Notes under the pieces: generated by a model | Told to the model about the DNA's origin: nothing | The model's database searches: none | The model's input: only the letters and a program-made list of their open reading frames with translations | Assembly (NCBI RefSeq): GCF_049803835.1 | Contig: NZ_JBNAGK010000008.1 | Coordinates: 195,756 to 259,755 of the forward strand | Reading direction: 5' to 3' | Source: Pacificoceanicola sp049803835 | Lineage (GTDB): Bacteria; Pseudomonadota; Alphaproteobacteria; Rhodobacterales; Rhodobacteraceae | Length of the DNA stretch: 64,000 nt | Translations under genes and position numbers: made by a program | Shown: piece by piece, positions 26,927 through 36,087 of the stretch | Numbering within the stretch: position 1 is the stretch's first letter | How the letters are laid out: each line of letters begins with the position of its first letter

Positions 26927-28102
26927 TCATCTCAGCCGCATCTCCGCCGGGTTGAAGGTCATCTCGATCTCTTTCCACTGGTCGTATTTCTCCGCCGGCA
27001 GGTCATAGCCGTCGCGGCCCTCGACCTGGCAGCGCAGCACCGCGCGACGCGCCGCCTGAAACGCCGTCTCGACCGCCGCGCCGCTGCCGCCGCTCGCCGC
27101 CAGCATGCGGATGTCCGAACCGATCACCTTGCCGTCCTGTCCCAACTCGAAGCCAACGGTCACCGTCACGTTCGCCGCCTGGCTACCCACGTCCACCTGC
27201 CAGCACTTCTGCACCGCCAGCCGCAGCCCCTCGCGCTCGCCGCGCGTCAGCGGCGGCCCGGCGGGGGCGTCCGGCTCGCTGCCACCTGACAGCGCCTCGG
27301 CCAGAGCGGCGGCCACCGCGTCGGCGGTGTCCTCCTCGGCCGGTTTCGGCGCGGGCCTGGTCTCGGGCTTCGGCTCGGCGGTCTGCGTCGGCGTCTCCTC
27401 CGCCGGGGCGGCTGGCCGGGCATTGGCAGGCCGCGTCTTGGGCCGCACGCTTGCCGTCGGGGCCCGCGATCCCGCAGGCTCCTCGGCTTCGGTCACGATC
27501 TCCGTCGCGGCTTCTTCGGGTGCGGTGGCCTCCTGTTGCGCTTCCGCCTGTTCGGGCGATTGCGCATCCGGATCGGCGGCCCGCTGAACCTCCTCCGCCA
27601 CGGTTGTGTCCGGCTCCGGCGGCGCCACCGGCTCCGGCGCGACGCGCTGCGCCGGGCGCGGCTTCGGACGCGGGGATTCGTTCGGCGCCAGAACAGGCGG
27701 CAAGGCAGCCACGGGCGGCGCCGGTTCCACCGGCGTCGGCGCGGGCTCCGGCTGTGGCGCCGGGGTCGGCTCCGGCACAGGTGCAGGCTCCGGGTCCGGC
27801 ACGGGAACCGGCTCCGGCTCGGGTACAGGCGCGGGTTCCGGTTCAGGCGCGGGCGGCGTCGGCTCCGGTTCAGGCTCCGGTACCGGCTGAGGCTCGGGGT
27901 CCGGCTGAGGCTCCGGCTCCGGCGCAGGCTCCGACAGACCCGGCGCCGCAGGCTGCGTCAGCGCCGCGAATTCGGCTTCGGAAATGATCGACACATCCGC
28001 GACTTCCACGTCCGGAGGATCGGCGCTGAACACGCCGCCGACCAGCAGCCACAGCAGCAGAAGGCCGTGTGCCCCGGCGGATATGGACTGACCCGTCGTC
28101 AC
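26927..28102 (-). CDS. tolA: TolA, proline/glutamate-rich variant
   Basis: A 391-residue TolA. The N-terminal membrane helix keeps the TolQ/TolR-contact motif SxxxH (S8, H12), followed by GLLLLWLLVGGVF. The central periplasmic region, residues 58-280, is not the Ala/Lys/Glu helix of E. coli but is Pro/Glu-rich (for example EPEPVPVPDPEPAPVPEP) and then Ala/Thr/Glu-rich. The C-terminal globular domain (LRLAVQKCWQVDVGS, GFELGQDGKVIGSDIRM) matches TolA domain III. The start is GTG at 28102, 8 bases after the tolR stop. Confidence 0.93.
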   Translation of the reverse strand: MTTGQSISAGAHGLLLLWLLVGGVFSADPPDVEVADVSIISEAEFAALTQPAAPGLSEPAPEPEPQPDPEPQPVPEPEPEPTPPAPEPEPAPVPEPEPVPVPDPEPAPVPEPTPAPQPEPAPTPVEPAPPVAALPPVLAPNESPRPKPRPAQRVAPEPVAPPEPDTTVAEEVQRAADPDAQSPEQAEAQQEATAPEEAATEIVTEAEEPAGSRAPTASVRPKTRPANARPAAPAEETPTQTAEPKPETRPAPKPAEEDTADAVAAALAEALSGGSEPDAPAGPPLTRGEREGLRLAVQKCWQVDVGSQAANVTVTVGFELGQDGKVIGSDIRMLAASGGSGAAVETAFQAARRAVLRCQVEGRDGYDLPAEKYDQWKEIEMTFNPAEMRLR

Positions 28103-28110
28103 GTCGCGCC

Positions 28111-28593
28111 CTATTGACCCGAGCCGTTCAGGGCCGGTCCACCGATGTCGGTGACAAGACCGATCGACGAGAACCCGCCCGCGTTCAGCGCGCCCATCAC
28201 CTGCGCCACCTCTTCATAGGGCACCACGCCATCGGCGCGCAGATACACCCGGTCATCGCTGCGCTCGGCGGCAATCGCCCGCAGCCGCGACACCAGTTCG
28301 CCGCGCTCGATCTGCGTCGACTGCAGCAGCACCGAGCCATCGGCGGCGATGGTCACCGTCAGCGGCTCCTCCGTCTCCTGCGGCAAGGCCTGCGCGGCTG
28401 TCTTCGGCAGTTCAACCGGCACCCCGACCGTGAGCAAGGGCGCGGCCACCATGAAGATGATCAGCAGCACCAGCATCACGTCCACGAAGGGCGTGACGTT
28501 GATCTCGGACATCGGCTGGCTGCCCCCGCTCCTGCGGCGACGCCTGCGGCGGCTTCCGCCCCCGCCCCCGGATTTGATGACCCCAGCACCCAT
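28111..28593 (-). CDS. tolR: Tol-Pal system protein TolR
   Basis: A 160-residue proton-channel subunit of the ExbD/TolR family. A very basic N-terminal tail with a Gly run and RRRRRRR (residues 15-21) precedes the single TM helix TPFVDVMLVLLIIFMVAAPLL, which contains the proton-relay Asp. The periplasmic domain follows (LPKTAAQALPQ; VYLRADGVVPYEEVAQVM). The ATG is at 28593, 3 bases after the tolQ stop. Confidence 0.95.
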   Translation of the reverse strand: MGAGVIKSGGGGGSRRRRRRRSGGSQPMSEINVTPFVDVMLVLLIIFMVAAPLLTVGVPVELPKTAAQALPQETEEPLTVTIAADGSVLLQSTQIERGELVSRLRAIAAERSDDRVYLRADGVVPYEEVAQVMGALNAGGFSSIGLVTDIGGPALNGSGQ

Positions 28594-28596
28594 GGC

Positions 28597-29292
28597 TCAG
28601 CTGTCCAGCTGGCGCGAGAGGATGGTGGAGAACTCATCGGCGAAGGCCTCGTAGCCGCCGAGGATACGGTCACTGTCGGCGCTGAGCTTGTTGTAGAAGA
28701 TCACCGCCGGGATGGCTGCCATCAGGCCAAGGCCTGTGGCCAGCAAGGCCTCCGCGATGCCCGGCGCCACGACCACCAGGGACGTATTCTGCTGCTGCGC
28801 AATCTCGATGAAGGCGTTCATGATCCCGAACACCGTCCCGAACAGCCCGACGAACGGCGCGGTGGACCCCACCGTCGCCAGCACCGGCAAACCCTTCTGC
28901 AAGGCCTCCGCCTCTTTCTGGATGGCCACATCCATCGAACGGTCGATGCGGCTCTGCGCGTTGGCGATCAGCCCGCCATCTTCTCGGTGCGAGCGCCGCC
29001 ATTCCGTCATGCCCGAGGCAAACACCCGCGCCGCACGCCCCGACGGCTCCGGCCCGAGCGTTTCGTAGAGCTCGTCCAAAGGCTCCCCGGACCAGAACGC
29101 CTGATCAAACCGCGCCGCCTCGCGCCGCGCCTTGCGATAGGCGATCAGCTTGTCGATGATGATCCCCCACGACCAGACCGATGCGATGGTCAGGGCCAGC
29201 ATCACCAGCTTGACGGTCAACGTAGCGCGCGCAAACAGCGCCCACATGGAGAAATCGATCTCCCGCGCGAGCGCAAGGGTTTCTGTTTCCAT
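28597..29292 (-). CDS. tolQ: Tol-Pal system protein TolQ
   Basis: A 231-residue MotA/TolQ/ExbB family inner-membrane protein with three TM helices: LTVKLVMLALTIASVWSWGII near residue 25, GLPVLATVGSTAPFVGLFGTVFGIM near 133 and GIAEALLATGLGLMAAIPAVIFY near 178. The conserved TAPFVGLFGTVFGIM and AT-GL-AAIPA motifs are intact. With TolR it forms the proton-driven motor energising TolA. A 269-bp repeat-rich gap separates it from ybgC. Confidence 0.97.
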   Translation of the reverse strand: METETLALAREIDFSMWALFARATLTVKLVMLALTIASVWSWGIIIDKLIAYRKARREAARFDQAFWSGEPLDELYETLGPEPSGRAARVFASGMTEWRRSHREDGGLIANAQSRIDRSMDVAIQKEAEALQKGLPVLATVGSTAPFVGLFGTVFGIMNAFIEIAQQQNTSLVVVAPGIAEALLATGLGLMAAIPAVIFYNKLSADSDRILGGYEAFADEFSTILSRQLDS

Positions 29293-29561
29293 GAACCTGC
29301 TCTTCTATAACTGCCTCTCGGCCCTCTGTCGGGGCCGTATTACAGGCGTTGATACCCGATTTGCAGGTCAAAGGCCAACATATTGCTGTGATCGGCATGA
29401 AATAAACGGAATCGGCGGGTCTTTGCCTGCCACCCTGTCTTCTCTGGTCTCCAAATACCCTCGGGGTCCGGGGCGGAGCCCCGCTGCAAGGCAAAGCCTT
29501 GCGACATGGGACGGCGGGCGGGGCGCCTTCCGGCGTCCGCCGGAACAGCGCCGTCCTGCCG
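29293..29561. repeat. Repeat-rich gap between ybgC and tolQ
   Basis: On the minus strand it contains, in order, a hairpin flanked by the GACGGCGGGCGGGGCG family (29510-29552), a GCAAGGC-AAA-GCCTTGC hairpin (29485-29501), a CGGGGCGGAGCCCCG palindrome (29469-29483) and GGGTATTTGGAGACCAGAGA (29439-29460). The tolQ promoter, if separate from ybgC, must be in the remaining 29293-29438. Confidence 0.65.
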
Positions 29562-29954
29562 TCAATGCACCTTCTTGCGCAATCCCGCAGGCAGCCGCGC
29601 CGGATGGCCGTCCAGCGTCGCGCAGACCGCCGTCACCTCCGCCCGGAACAGCACCTCGCCGGCCCGCAGCACTTCCTGCGCCATGATCAGCCGCACGCCG
29701 GTCATCGCCTTGACCACCGTCCGCACCTCAAGCGCGTCGTCGTATTTCGCCGGGTGCAGGTAATCGCACTCGATCCGCCGGACGACAAAGACGATCCCTT
29801 GCTCACGCATGGCATTCTGGTCGAGACCCTGCAGTTTGACCCACTCCGACCGCGCCCGCTCGATGAACTTGAGGTAATTGGCGTGGTAGACGATCCCCGC
29901 CATGTCGGTGTCCTCGTAATAGACGCGCACGGGGAAGACATGGGGATGCGGCAT
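29562..29954 (-). CDS. ybgC: Tol-Pal system-associated acyl-CoA thioesterase
   Basis: A 130-residue hotdog-fold thioesterase of the YbgC type. The signature VYYEDTDMAGIVYHANYLKFIERARSEW contains the catalytic Asp and is nearly diagnostic, followed by CDYLHPAKYDDALEVRT. The ATG is at 29954 (MPHPHVFPVRVYY). It is the first gene of the tol block as in many Proteobacteria, though here a 269-bp repeat-rich gap separates it from tolQ. Confidence 0.95.
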   Translation of the reverse strand: MPHPHVFPVRVYYEDTDMAGIVYHANYLKFIERARSEWVKLQGLDQNAMREQGIVFVVRRIECDYLHPAKYDDALEVRTVVKAMTGVRLIMAQEVLRAGEVLFRAEVTAVCATLDGHPARLPAGLRKKVH

Positions 29955-30036
29955 GGGTTTGGCTCTCCGGTGGTTTCGCGCGGACCCTAACGGCCCGCAC
30001 CGACCGTGAGAAGATTTCCGGCACAAAAAAATCCGT

Positions 30037-30336
30037 TCACCGCCCTTGCTTCCGTCGCCCCCCGGCACTCCGGGCGTGAAATCCCGCGGGCCGCTTCGCC
30101 ACCCAGGCGAGGAACCGCGCCATCCGCGGGTGCGCCCGCAGCGCCTCCACCGTGTAGAACTCCCGCGCCAGTTCCCCTTCGGTGAACACCGCATGGATTT
30201 CCGAATGACAGATCTGGTGCAGCAGAACCACCGGCCCGCCCTTGCCGCCCTTCAGCTTCGGGACAAGGTGATGCAGGCTCTGCTTCGCCTCCGGCGGAAT
30301 GGGCCGCAGGCACAGGGGGCAAATCGGATCACTCAT
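30037..30336 (-). CDS. Small HNH endonuclease-like protein
   Basis: A 99-residue protein. CPLCLRPIP (zinc-binding CxxC), HHLVPKLKGGKGGP (the HH of the HNH core) and CHSEIHAVFTEGELA (final His region) follow HNH order. The C-terminus is basic. I chose ATG at 30336 (MSDPICPLC); ATG at 30354 (MEEGGAM...) is possible. Many such genes sit alone on chromosomes with unknown role; restriction or repair activity is not shown. It lies between a terminator of the upstream gene and ybgC. Confidence 0.75.
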   Translation of the reverse strand: MSDPICPLCLRPIPPEAKQSLHHLVPKLKGGKGGPVVLLHQICHSEIHAVFTEGELAREFYTVEALRAHPRMARFLAWVAKRPAGFHARSAGGRRKQGR

Positions 30337-30369
30337 TGCGCCACCCTCCTCCATGACCGCGCCAAACGC

Positions 30370-30398
30370 AAACGGGCGCCCCATCGGGACGCCCGCCT
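30370..30398 (-). terminator. Terminator-like hairpin after the peptidoglycan-binding-domain gene
   Basis: On the minus strand GGGCGTCCC-GATG-GGGCGCCC is followed by GTTTGCGTTT. It lies between the stop of the 569-residue protein and the HNH gene. Confidence 0.6.
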
Positions 30399-30416
30399 GT
30401 CACGGTTTCAAAAGCC

Positions 30417-32126
30417 TTACTGCGAGCCGAACAGCGGTATCGCGGCGCCCGCCTGCACCGGCACCGCCGCCGGAGCCGATGTCGCGCCCGGCAGTCCGCC
30501 CATCGCCGCCTTCAGCAGGGTCACCCGCTGCGGCATACCCGGGCCAAAGACCGCCTTTGAGCCGCCGTCGAGCGCTTCCGTCGCCTGCCCATACCAGGCC
30601 AGCGACAGGTCCGGACGCTCCGGCATCCCGAAGCCCTGGCTCAGGTGATGGCCGATCAGTTCCGCATAGGGACCCTTGCCCAGCGCCACCAGCACGAGGG
30701 CAGACCCCACCGCGGCGTTCATGTCATCGGTCTTGTAACCCGAGGACAGGCAAACCATCGCGGTGTTCTCGAGCTGCGCGGGCGACATGCCCGAGCCAAG
30801 CACGAATTGCCCGACGCTGCGCAGCACCTCGTCCCGGGGCTGCAGGGCGGCGGCGTTCACCTGATCCTTCAGCAGGATGCCAAACCCGGAGCACTGCTGC
30901 GCAATCTGCTCCGGCGTCACGCCGGACAGATCCGCCACCAGCGCCTCGCCGTTGGCAATGGCGAAGCCGCGCGAGAAACACATCTGCTCACCCAGCGCCG
31001 CCATCGGATCGGTCATCGTCTCGGCGGTGACATAGCCGCCGTTGGTGGTGGTCAGCAGGGTGACCATGTTGCAATGCGAGGCCAGCGATTTGGCCGGGGC
31101 CGCGCCGCCACCGAAGAAGCTCGGCATCTGCGTGGTCGGAGCCGCCGCGTTTGCGAAGGTCGGAGCCTGCACGGACGGCACGGCAGAGGGCATCGGCGCG
31201 GTGCCGCCGCCGGATGTCGTGACCGCCGCCATCTGGGTCTGCGGCTGCTGCTGTTGCGGTTGGAACTGAGGCGCCGCCGGGGCCGGGGCCGCAGCCATCA
31301 CCGTGCCATCGTCCGTCTTGGAGCAGGTGCCACGGGTGCAGCTGAACATCGCCGGGGTCACGTTGAACGCCTGGAAGTCGTTGCGCTCGTAGCCTTCCGG
31401 CGTGGAGGCAAAGACCCGCACGGTGCAGGCCTGCGCCGAACACCAGAAGGCCGAGCCAGTCACCGAGGTGTCGATGATGTAATCGGTCTGGCCGTCGCCG
31501 TTGATGTCCGCCAGCTGGATGAAGCCGTGCCGGTTGACCAGCTGCTCCGCCGTCGGGTCCGAGCTCTTGGCGATCTCGTTGACCGTCTGCGCAATCAGCG
31601 GCGGCAGACCATAGTGCCCGGCCAGCGCAGAGCGTGCGCCAACGCCGCCGGTCTGCTCGTCACGATAGTCGAGCAGCAGGCCCTGCACACCGCGCGGGTT
31701 CTGCGCGATCAGCGTTGCCGTGGTCGCCCCGCCCGCGGAGGCACGCTGGTAGGAGGTGATCAGGAAATTGCGCTCGAACGGCGTCAGCTGCCCGGTCGGC
31801 ACATAGCCCATCAGAACCTGATATTGCGTGATCGCCGCCTGCGATTTGCGGCCCATCACGCCATCGGGCGTTCCCGCATTGAAGCCGAAATAATTCAGCG
31901 CCGTCTGCGTCTCGCGGTTTTCCGCACGGGCGGCGGAATAGACCGGCGCCTTGCTGGTGGTCCGGCGCGGCGCCGATGTGGTCACGCGGCGCTTCGGCTG
32001 CTGGCTAGCAATGGCCCCGCCGATGATCCCGACCGCAAGCCCCTTGATGAAATCATCCGCCGCGGCAGGCGCGGGCGACAGGCCAATCGCGGCCATCAGT
32101 GCCGCAAAAACAACTTTCTTTGACAT
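30417..32126 (-). CDS. Secreted peptidoglycan-binding-domain protein
   Basis: A 569-residue exported protein. A signal peptide (SKKVVFAALMAAIGLSPAPAAA) leads to a glycine-zipper-like GLAVGIIGGAIAS, then a PG_binding_1-type repeat (TQTALNYFGFNAGTPDGVMGRKSQAAITQYQ). A region with an EF-hand-like ADINGDGQTDYI loop, Cys pairs and a low-complexity Gln/Pro/Ala stretch (QFQPQQQQPQTQ) follows, then a second conserved half (AETMTDPMAALGEQMCFSRGFAIANGEALV). The ATG is at 32126, with GGGAGAAAG upstream. Domains suggest cell-wall association; activity is unknown. Confidence 0.8.
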   Translation of the reverse strand: MSKKVVFAALMAAIGLSPAPAAADDFIKGLAVGIIGGAIASQQPKRRVTTSAPRRTTSKAPVYSAARAENRETQTALNYFGFNAGTPDGVMGRKSQAAITQYQVLMGYVPTGQLTPFERNFLITSYQRASAGGATTATLIAQNPRGVQGLLLDYRDEQTGGVGARSALAGHYGLPPLIAQTVNEIAKSSDPTAEQLVNRHGFIQLADINGDGQTDYIIDTSVTGSAFWCSAQACTVRVFASTPEGYERNDFQAFNVTPAMFSCTRGTCSKTDDGTVMAAAPAPAAPQFQPQQQQPQTQMAAVTTSGGGTAPMPSAVPSVQAPTFANAAAPTTQMPSFFGGGAAPAKSLASHCNMVTLLTTTNGGYVTAETMTDPMAALGEQMCFSRGFAIANGEALVADLSGVTPEQIAQQCSGFGILLKDQVNAAALQPRDEVLRSVGQFVLGSGMSPAQLENTAMVCLSSGYKTDDMNAAVGSALVLVALGKGPYAELIGHHLSQGFGMPERPDLSLAWYGQATEALDGGSKAVFGPGMPQRVTLLKAAMGGLPGATSAPAAVPVQAGAAIPLFGSQ

Positions 32127-32377
32127 GGCTTTCTCCCAGAAAATTGGACCGATTAAGCCCCGCACCGCGATTCGGCGCAAGGCAATTCCGGCGGAATTCC
32201 GCCAATTTATTCCCGGCATTTTCCGCGTTATTGCAATCGGAGCATTTCACGTCCTGCAAAGCCTTCGGCAGGTGCGCCGTGGGCAGGCGGCCCGCGGCCT
32301 CGCTGCTTTCCCTTGCCCAACCGGCGGACCCAAGGCAAAAGGCACGAGGCCCCGCAATCCCGGACACGACCCCGACC

Positions 32378-33700
32378 ATGACGCCCGACCTCGCCACCCT
32401 GCCGCCGTTCCTCCAGACCCTCGCCGGATACGGCCTGCAAGGCTGGGCCATTGCAAGGGCCTGGCTGACGTCCCCCGCCGCCTGGTCGCAGTTCGCCCTG
32501 CTCGCCGCCGCCTTTCTCCTTGCCCTCCTTTTCACCCGCAAGCTCAGGCCACTGCTCTCAGCCTGGCTCACCCCGGAGCCGGGCAAGCGCGGCCTCTTGG
32601 CAACCCTCCGCCGCTTCGCCCTGATCTTCGTGCCGCTCCTGCTGCCGGTGCTGGCCTTCGCCTTCACCGCCATCGGCGAACAGGCCACCCGGGCGTTGTT
32701 CGGCTCCGGCGCGGTCATCGCCTTCGGCAAGCGCGTGTTCCTGTTCCTCGCCGCCCGCATCCTCGTGCGCGAGATCGTTACCGACGGCTTTCTCAAGGTC
32801 CTTGGCCGCTTCATCCTGCTGCCGATCATGGCGCTCTACGCGCTCGGTTTCCTCGACGCCTCCATCGCGCGGCTGAACGAGATGACCATCGCCCTCGGCA
32901 ACATCGAATTCACCGCCATGTCGGTGATCCGCGGGCTGATCGCGGGCTCCATCCTGTTCTGGATCGGCCGCTGGTCCAATGACCAGACCGGCAGCTACAT
33001 CAACGCCCAGAACGAAATGCCTCCGGCCACCCGGCAACTCGCCACCAAGGCCGCGGAAATCGCCATCTTCGGCGCCGCCTTCCTGGTGCTGATGAACATC
33101 ATGGGCATCCCGCTGACCTCCCTCGCGGTGCTCGGCGGCGCCATCGGCGTCGGCCTCGGCTTCGGCCTGCAGAAGATCGCCTCGAACTACATCTCCGGCG
33201 TGATCCTGCTTCTGGAGGGGCAGGCCACCGTCGGCGATTACGTCGAACTCGACAGCGGGCAGGCCGGCACCATCGTCAAGACCACCGCCCGCGCCATGAT
33301 CCTCGAGACCTTCGACGGCAAATGGGTCGTCGTGCCCAACGAGGACTTCATCACCACCCGCGTCGTCAACTACTCCGACCAGGGCAGCGCCAACCGCTAC
33401 GAGGTGCCCTTCTCCGTCAGCTACGAGACCGACATCAACATCGTCCCGGACATCATCGAGAAGGCCGTCGCCACCCATCCCGCCATTCTCGACAAACCCT
33501 TCCCGCCGGATTGCGAATGGCGGGGTTTCGGAGAGAGCGGCATCGACTTCGCCGTCGAATTCTGGGTCAACGGCATCGACGACGGCAAGAACAAGTACAG
33601 CTCCGACGTCGGTTTCCTGATCTGGAACGCGCTCAAGGCGCACAACATCAAAATCCCCTACCCCCGCCGCGTGGTCGAGCTGCGCAAGGCCGATGACTGA
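32378..33700 (+). CDS. Mechanosensitive ion channel, MscS family
   Basis: A 440-residue MscS-type channel. There are several N-terminal TM segments (FALLAAAFLLALLF; FALIFVPLLLPVLAF; FILLPIMALYALGFL; VIRGLIAGSILFWIG), then the pore helix block SLAVLGGAIGVGLGFGLQKIASNYISGVILLLE and the beta domain (VGDYVELDSGQAGTIVKTTARAMILETFDGKWVVVPNEDF). It relieves osmotic downshock by opening under membrane tension. The ATG is at 32378. It is longer than E. coli MscS (286), which fits the extra-TM subgroup. It is divergent from the peptidoglycan-binding-domain gene. Confidence 0.93.
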   Translation: MTPDLATLPPFLQTLAGYGLQGWAIARAWLTSPAAWSQFALLAAAFLLALLFTRKLRPLLSAWLTPEPGKRGLLATLRRFALIFVPLLLPVLAFAFTAIGEQATRALFGSGAVIAFGKRVFLFLAARILVREIVTDGFLKVLGRFILLPIMALYALGFLDASIARLNEMTIALGNIEFTAMSVIRGLIAGSILFWIGRWSNDQTGSYINAQNEMPPATRQLATKAAEIAIFGAAFLVLMNIMGIPLTSLAVLGGAIGVGLGFGLQKIASNYISGVILLLEGQATVGDYVELDSGQAGTIVKTTARAMILETFDGKWVVVPNEDFITTRVVNYSDQGSANRYEVPFSVSYETDINIVPDIIEKAVATHPAILDKPFPPDCEWRGFGESGIDFAVEFWVNGIDDGKNKYSSDVGFLIWNALKAHNIKIPYPRRVVELRKADD

Positions 33701-33740
33701 ACGGCAAGGCACCCCACGCCGGGGGCCGGGCGAACCCCGG

Positions 33741-33764
33741 GGCTTCTTCTTGGTCCAAATACCC
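33741..33764 (-). repeat. Dispersed GTATTT-CCAAGAAGAAG motif, copy D
   Basis: On the minus strand GGGTATTTGGACCAAGAAGA lies between the MscS gene and the next plus-strand gene. It matches copies at 7823, 12193 and 29439. Confidence 0.6.
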
Positions 33765-33781
33765 AATCCTCCGGTTGCCCC

Positions 33782-34960
33782 ATGCCCAGCGCCCTGATCA
33801 TAGGCGGCGGTCCGGCGGGTCTCATGGCCGCCGATGCCCTGCTCTCGGCCAACGTCGCCACTACGCTCTGCGACGCCAAACCCAGCCTCGCCCGCAAGTT
33901 CCTCATGGCGGGCAAGTCCGGGCTGAATCTCAGCCGGATGCAGGACACGGAGACCTTCCTGAGCCACTACAGCGAAGGCCGGGACTCCCTCGCCCCGATG
34001 ATCCGCGCCTTCCCGCCGGAGGCCATCCGTGATTGGGCCGAAGGACTGGGTCAGCAGACCTTCACCGGCTCCACCCTGCGCCTGTTCCCGAAAGCCATGA
34101 AAGCCTCGCCGCTGCTGCGGGCCTGGCTCGCCCGTCTGACGGCGCTCGGTCTTGAGACCCGCACCCGCTGGCGCTGGACCGGCCGGGACGGCGAAACCCA
34201 CCGCTTCGACACCCCGGATGGCCGACAGACCCGGACCGCCGACGTCACGATCTTCGCCCTCGGCGGGGCCAGCTGGGCGCGGCTCGGCTCGGACGGGCTG
34301 TGGTCGGAGGCCTTTGCCCGCGACGGCCTGCCGCTGACCCCCTTCGCCCCCTCCAACGCCGGGCTGATCGTGCCGTGGTCGGCGCATATGATGCGCCACT
34401 TTGGCAGCCCGCTCAAGGCGATCACCCTGACCGCCGGCAGCCTTACCAGCCGGGGCGAGGTGGTGATTTCGAAACGCGGCCTCGAAGGCGGCGGCATATA
34501 TCCGCTGACCCCGGCGCTGCGCGACGGCGCGGCGCTGCACGCCGACCTTGCGCCCGATCTCGATCTCGCCGCTGTCAGGACGCGCCTGAGCAAGCCGCGC
34601 GGCAAACAGAGTGTCTCCAATCACCTGCGCAAGACGCTGGGCCTCTCCCCCGCCGCGCAGGCGCTGCTGATGGATTGCGCCCGGCCCCTGCCGCAGGACC
34701 CCACCGCTCTCGCCGCCCTCATCAAGCGACTGCCGATCCCGCACCACGGCCCCCGCCCGATGGACGAGGCCATCTCGACCGCCGGGGGTCTTTCGTGGGA
34801 GGCGCTGACCGATGATCTGATGCTGAAGGCCCGCCCCGGCACCTTCTGCGCCGGGGAAATGCTCGACTGGGACGCGCCCACCGGCGGCTACCTGCTGACC
34901 GCTTGCCTCGCCACCGGACTCTGGGCGGGCCGGGCGGCGGCGCGGTATTGCGCGGGCTGA
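33782..34960 (+). CDS. TIGR03862/HI0933-like (BaiN family) flavoprotein
   Basis: A 392-residue NAD(P)/FAD-dependent protein of the HI0933/BaiN family. The N-terminal dinucleotide-binding motif is IIGGGPAGLMAADAL, followed by MAGKSGLNLSR, the GSTLRLFPKAMKASPLLRAWL stretch, ALGGASWARLGSDG and a C-terminal AGEMLDWDAPTGGYLLTACLATG that closes the FAD site. The TIGR03862 subgroup is typical of alphaproteobacteria; function is unknown. The ATG at 33782 follows the MscS gene after 81 bp. Confidence 0.9.
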   Translation: MPSALIIGGGPAGLMAADALLSANVATTLCDAKPSLARKFLMAGKSGLNLSRMQDTETFLSHYSEGRDSLAPMIRAFPPEAIRDWAEGLGQQTFTGSTLRLFPKAMKASPLLRAWLARLTALGLETRTRWRWTGRDGETHRFDTPDGRQTRTADVTIFALGGASWARLGSDGLWSEAFARDGLPLTPFAPSNAGLIVPWSAHMMRHFGSPLKAITLTAGSLTSRGEVVISKRGLEGGGIYPLTPALRDGAALHADLAPDLDLAAVRTRLSKPRGKQSVSNHLRKTLGLSPAAQALLMDCARPLPQDPTALAALIKRLPIPHHGPRPMDEAISTAGGLSWEALTDDLMLKARPGTFCAGEMLDWDAPTGGYLLTACLATGLWAGRAAARYCAG

Positions 34961-35142
34961 CCGCGCCGCCACCAGCACGCCCCCACGTCAGTCATGCGCA
35001 ACCCGCCCGGGACGATCACCACGATGGCAAGGGCATCCCGCATGGAGGCTTACAGCGTCTTGCCTTTACTGAATCAACCTGCGACACGAATGTCTCGAAA
35101 GCGCAGCAGAGTATCCGTGTCTCAAGGTGAAGGCGGGGCGCT

Positions 35143-36006
35143 TCAGACAGCCGCCTTCCGGCTTTCGTCGAGGTAGATCTCGCGCAGCCGCAGCGCCTTC
35201 TCCCCTGGCACGCCGGAGCCCACCGCGACACCGTCGATCTCCACCACCGGCATCACGAAGGTCGACGCGGAGGTGATGAAGGCCTCATCCGCCGCCTTCG
35301 CCTCGTCAATCGTGAAGTTGCGTTCCTCCACCTGCATCTGCGCCTCGCGCGCAAAGCGCAGCACCGCCGCCCGGGTGATCCCGTGCAGGATGTCATTGGA
35401 CAGCGCCCGCGTGACGATGGTGTTGCCCTTGATGAAATAGGCATTGTTGCTGGTGCCCTCGGTCACGAAGCCATCCTCCACCATCCAGGCGTCATCCGCC
35501 CCGGCCTTCTTCGCCATCATCTTGCCCATGGACGGATACAGAAGCTGCGTCGTCTTGATGTCGCGGCGGCCCCAGCGCACGTCCTCGATGGAAATCACCT
35601 TGATCCCCTTCTTTGCCACAGGGTTCTCCGCCAGACCCGGCTTGTTCTGGGTGAACAGAACCAGTGTCGGCTCGCAGGTCTCCGGGTCGGGGAAGACGAA
35701 ATCGCGATCCCCCGGCGCGCCGCGCGTGATCTGGAGGTAAATCATCCCCTCCTCGATCCCGTTCAGCCGCACCAGCTCGCGGTGGATATCCAGCAGATCG
35801 TCGAAGGCCGCCGGTTTCGGCATATCGAGTTCGCTCAGGGACCGTTCCAGCCGCTTCGCATGGCCCTCGAAGTCGATCAGCTTGCCGTCCAGAACCGAGG
35901 TCACCTCATAGACGCCATCCGCCATCAAGAACGCCCGGTCAAAGATGCTCACCTTGGCCTCGGTCTCGGGCAGGTACTCTCCGTTGAGGTAAACGGTACG
36001 GGTCAT
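35143..36006 (-). CDS. dat: D-amino-acid transaminase
   Basis: A 287-residue fold-type IV PLP enzyme. The catalytic Lys is K151 in RRDIKTTQLL, matching the DIKSLNLL of Bacillus D-amino-acid aminotransferase; VTEGTSNNAYFIKGNTIVTRALS and ILHGITRAAVL bind the PLP phosphate, and the family start VYLNGEYLPETEAKVSIFDRAF is intact. It exchanges amino groups between D-amino acids and 2-oxo acids, supplying or consuming D-Glu and D-Ala. It is followed upstream by nudK and the D-glutamate genes dgcA and dgcN on the same strand. Confidence 0.9.
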   Translation of the reverse strand: MTRTVYLNGEYLPETEAKVSIFDRAFLMADGVYEVTSVLDGKLIDFEGHAKRLERSLSELDMPKPAAFDDLLDIHRELVRLNGIEEGMIYLQITRGAPGDRDFVFPDPETCEPTLVLFTQNKPGLAENPVAKKGIKVISIEDVRWGRRDIKTTQLLYPSMGKMMAKKAGADDAWMVEDGFVTEGTSNNAYFIKGNTIVTRALSNDILHGITRAAVLRFAREAQMQVEERNFTIDEAKAADEAFITSASTFVMPVVEIDGVAVGSGVPGEKALRLREIYLDESRKAAV

Positions 36007-36087
36007 GGCTCTCTCCATCAGGGGGCACGGCGCAACAAGGCCGGAATCGCGATCCGTCTTAGGGCCGGGACCACCCCGGTGCAAGGA

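Noticed and set aside
24795..27008. Open frame of over 700 codons opposite pal and tolB
   Set aside because: Shadow of conserved tol genes.
32558..34978. Open frame of about 800 codons opposite the MscS and flavoprotein genes
   Set aside because: Crosses two well-supported genes and has no recognisable domain.
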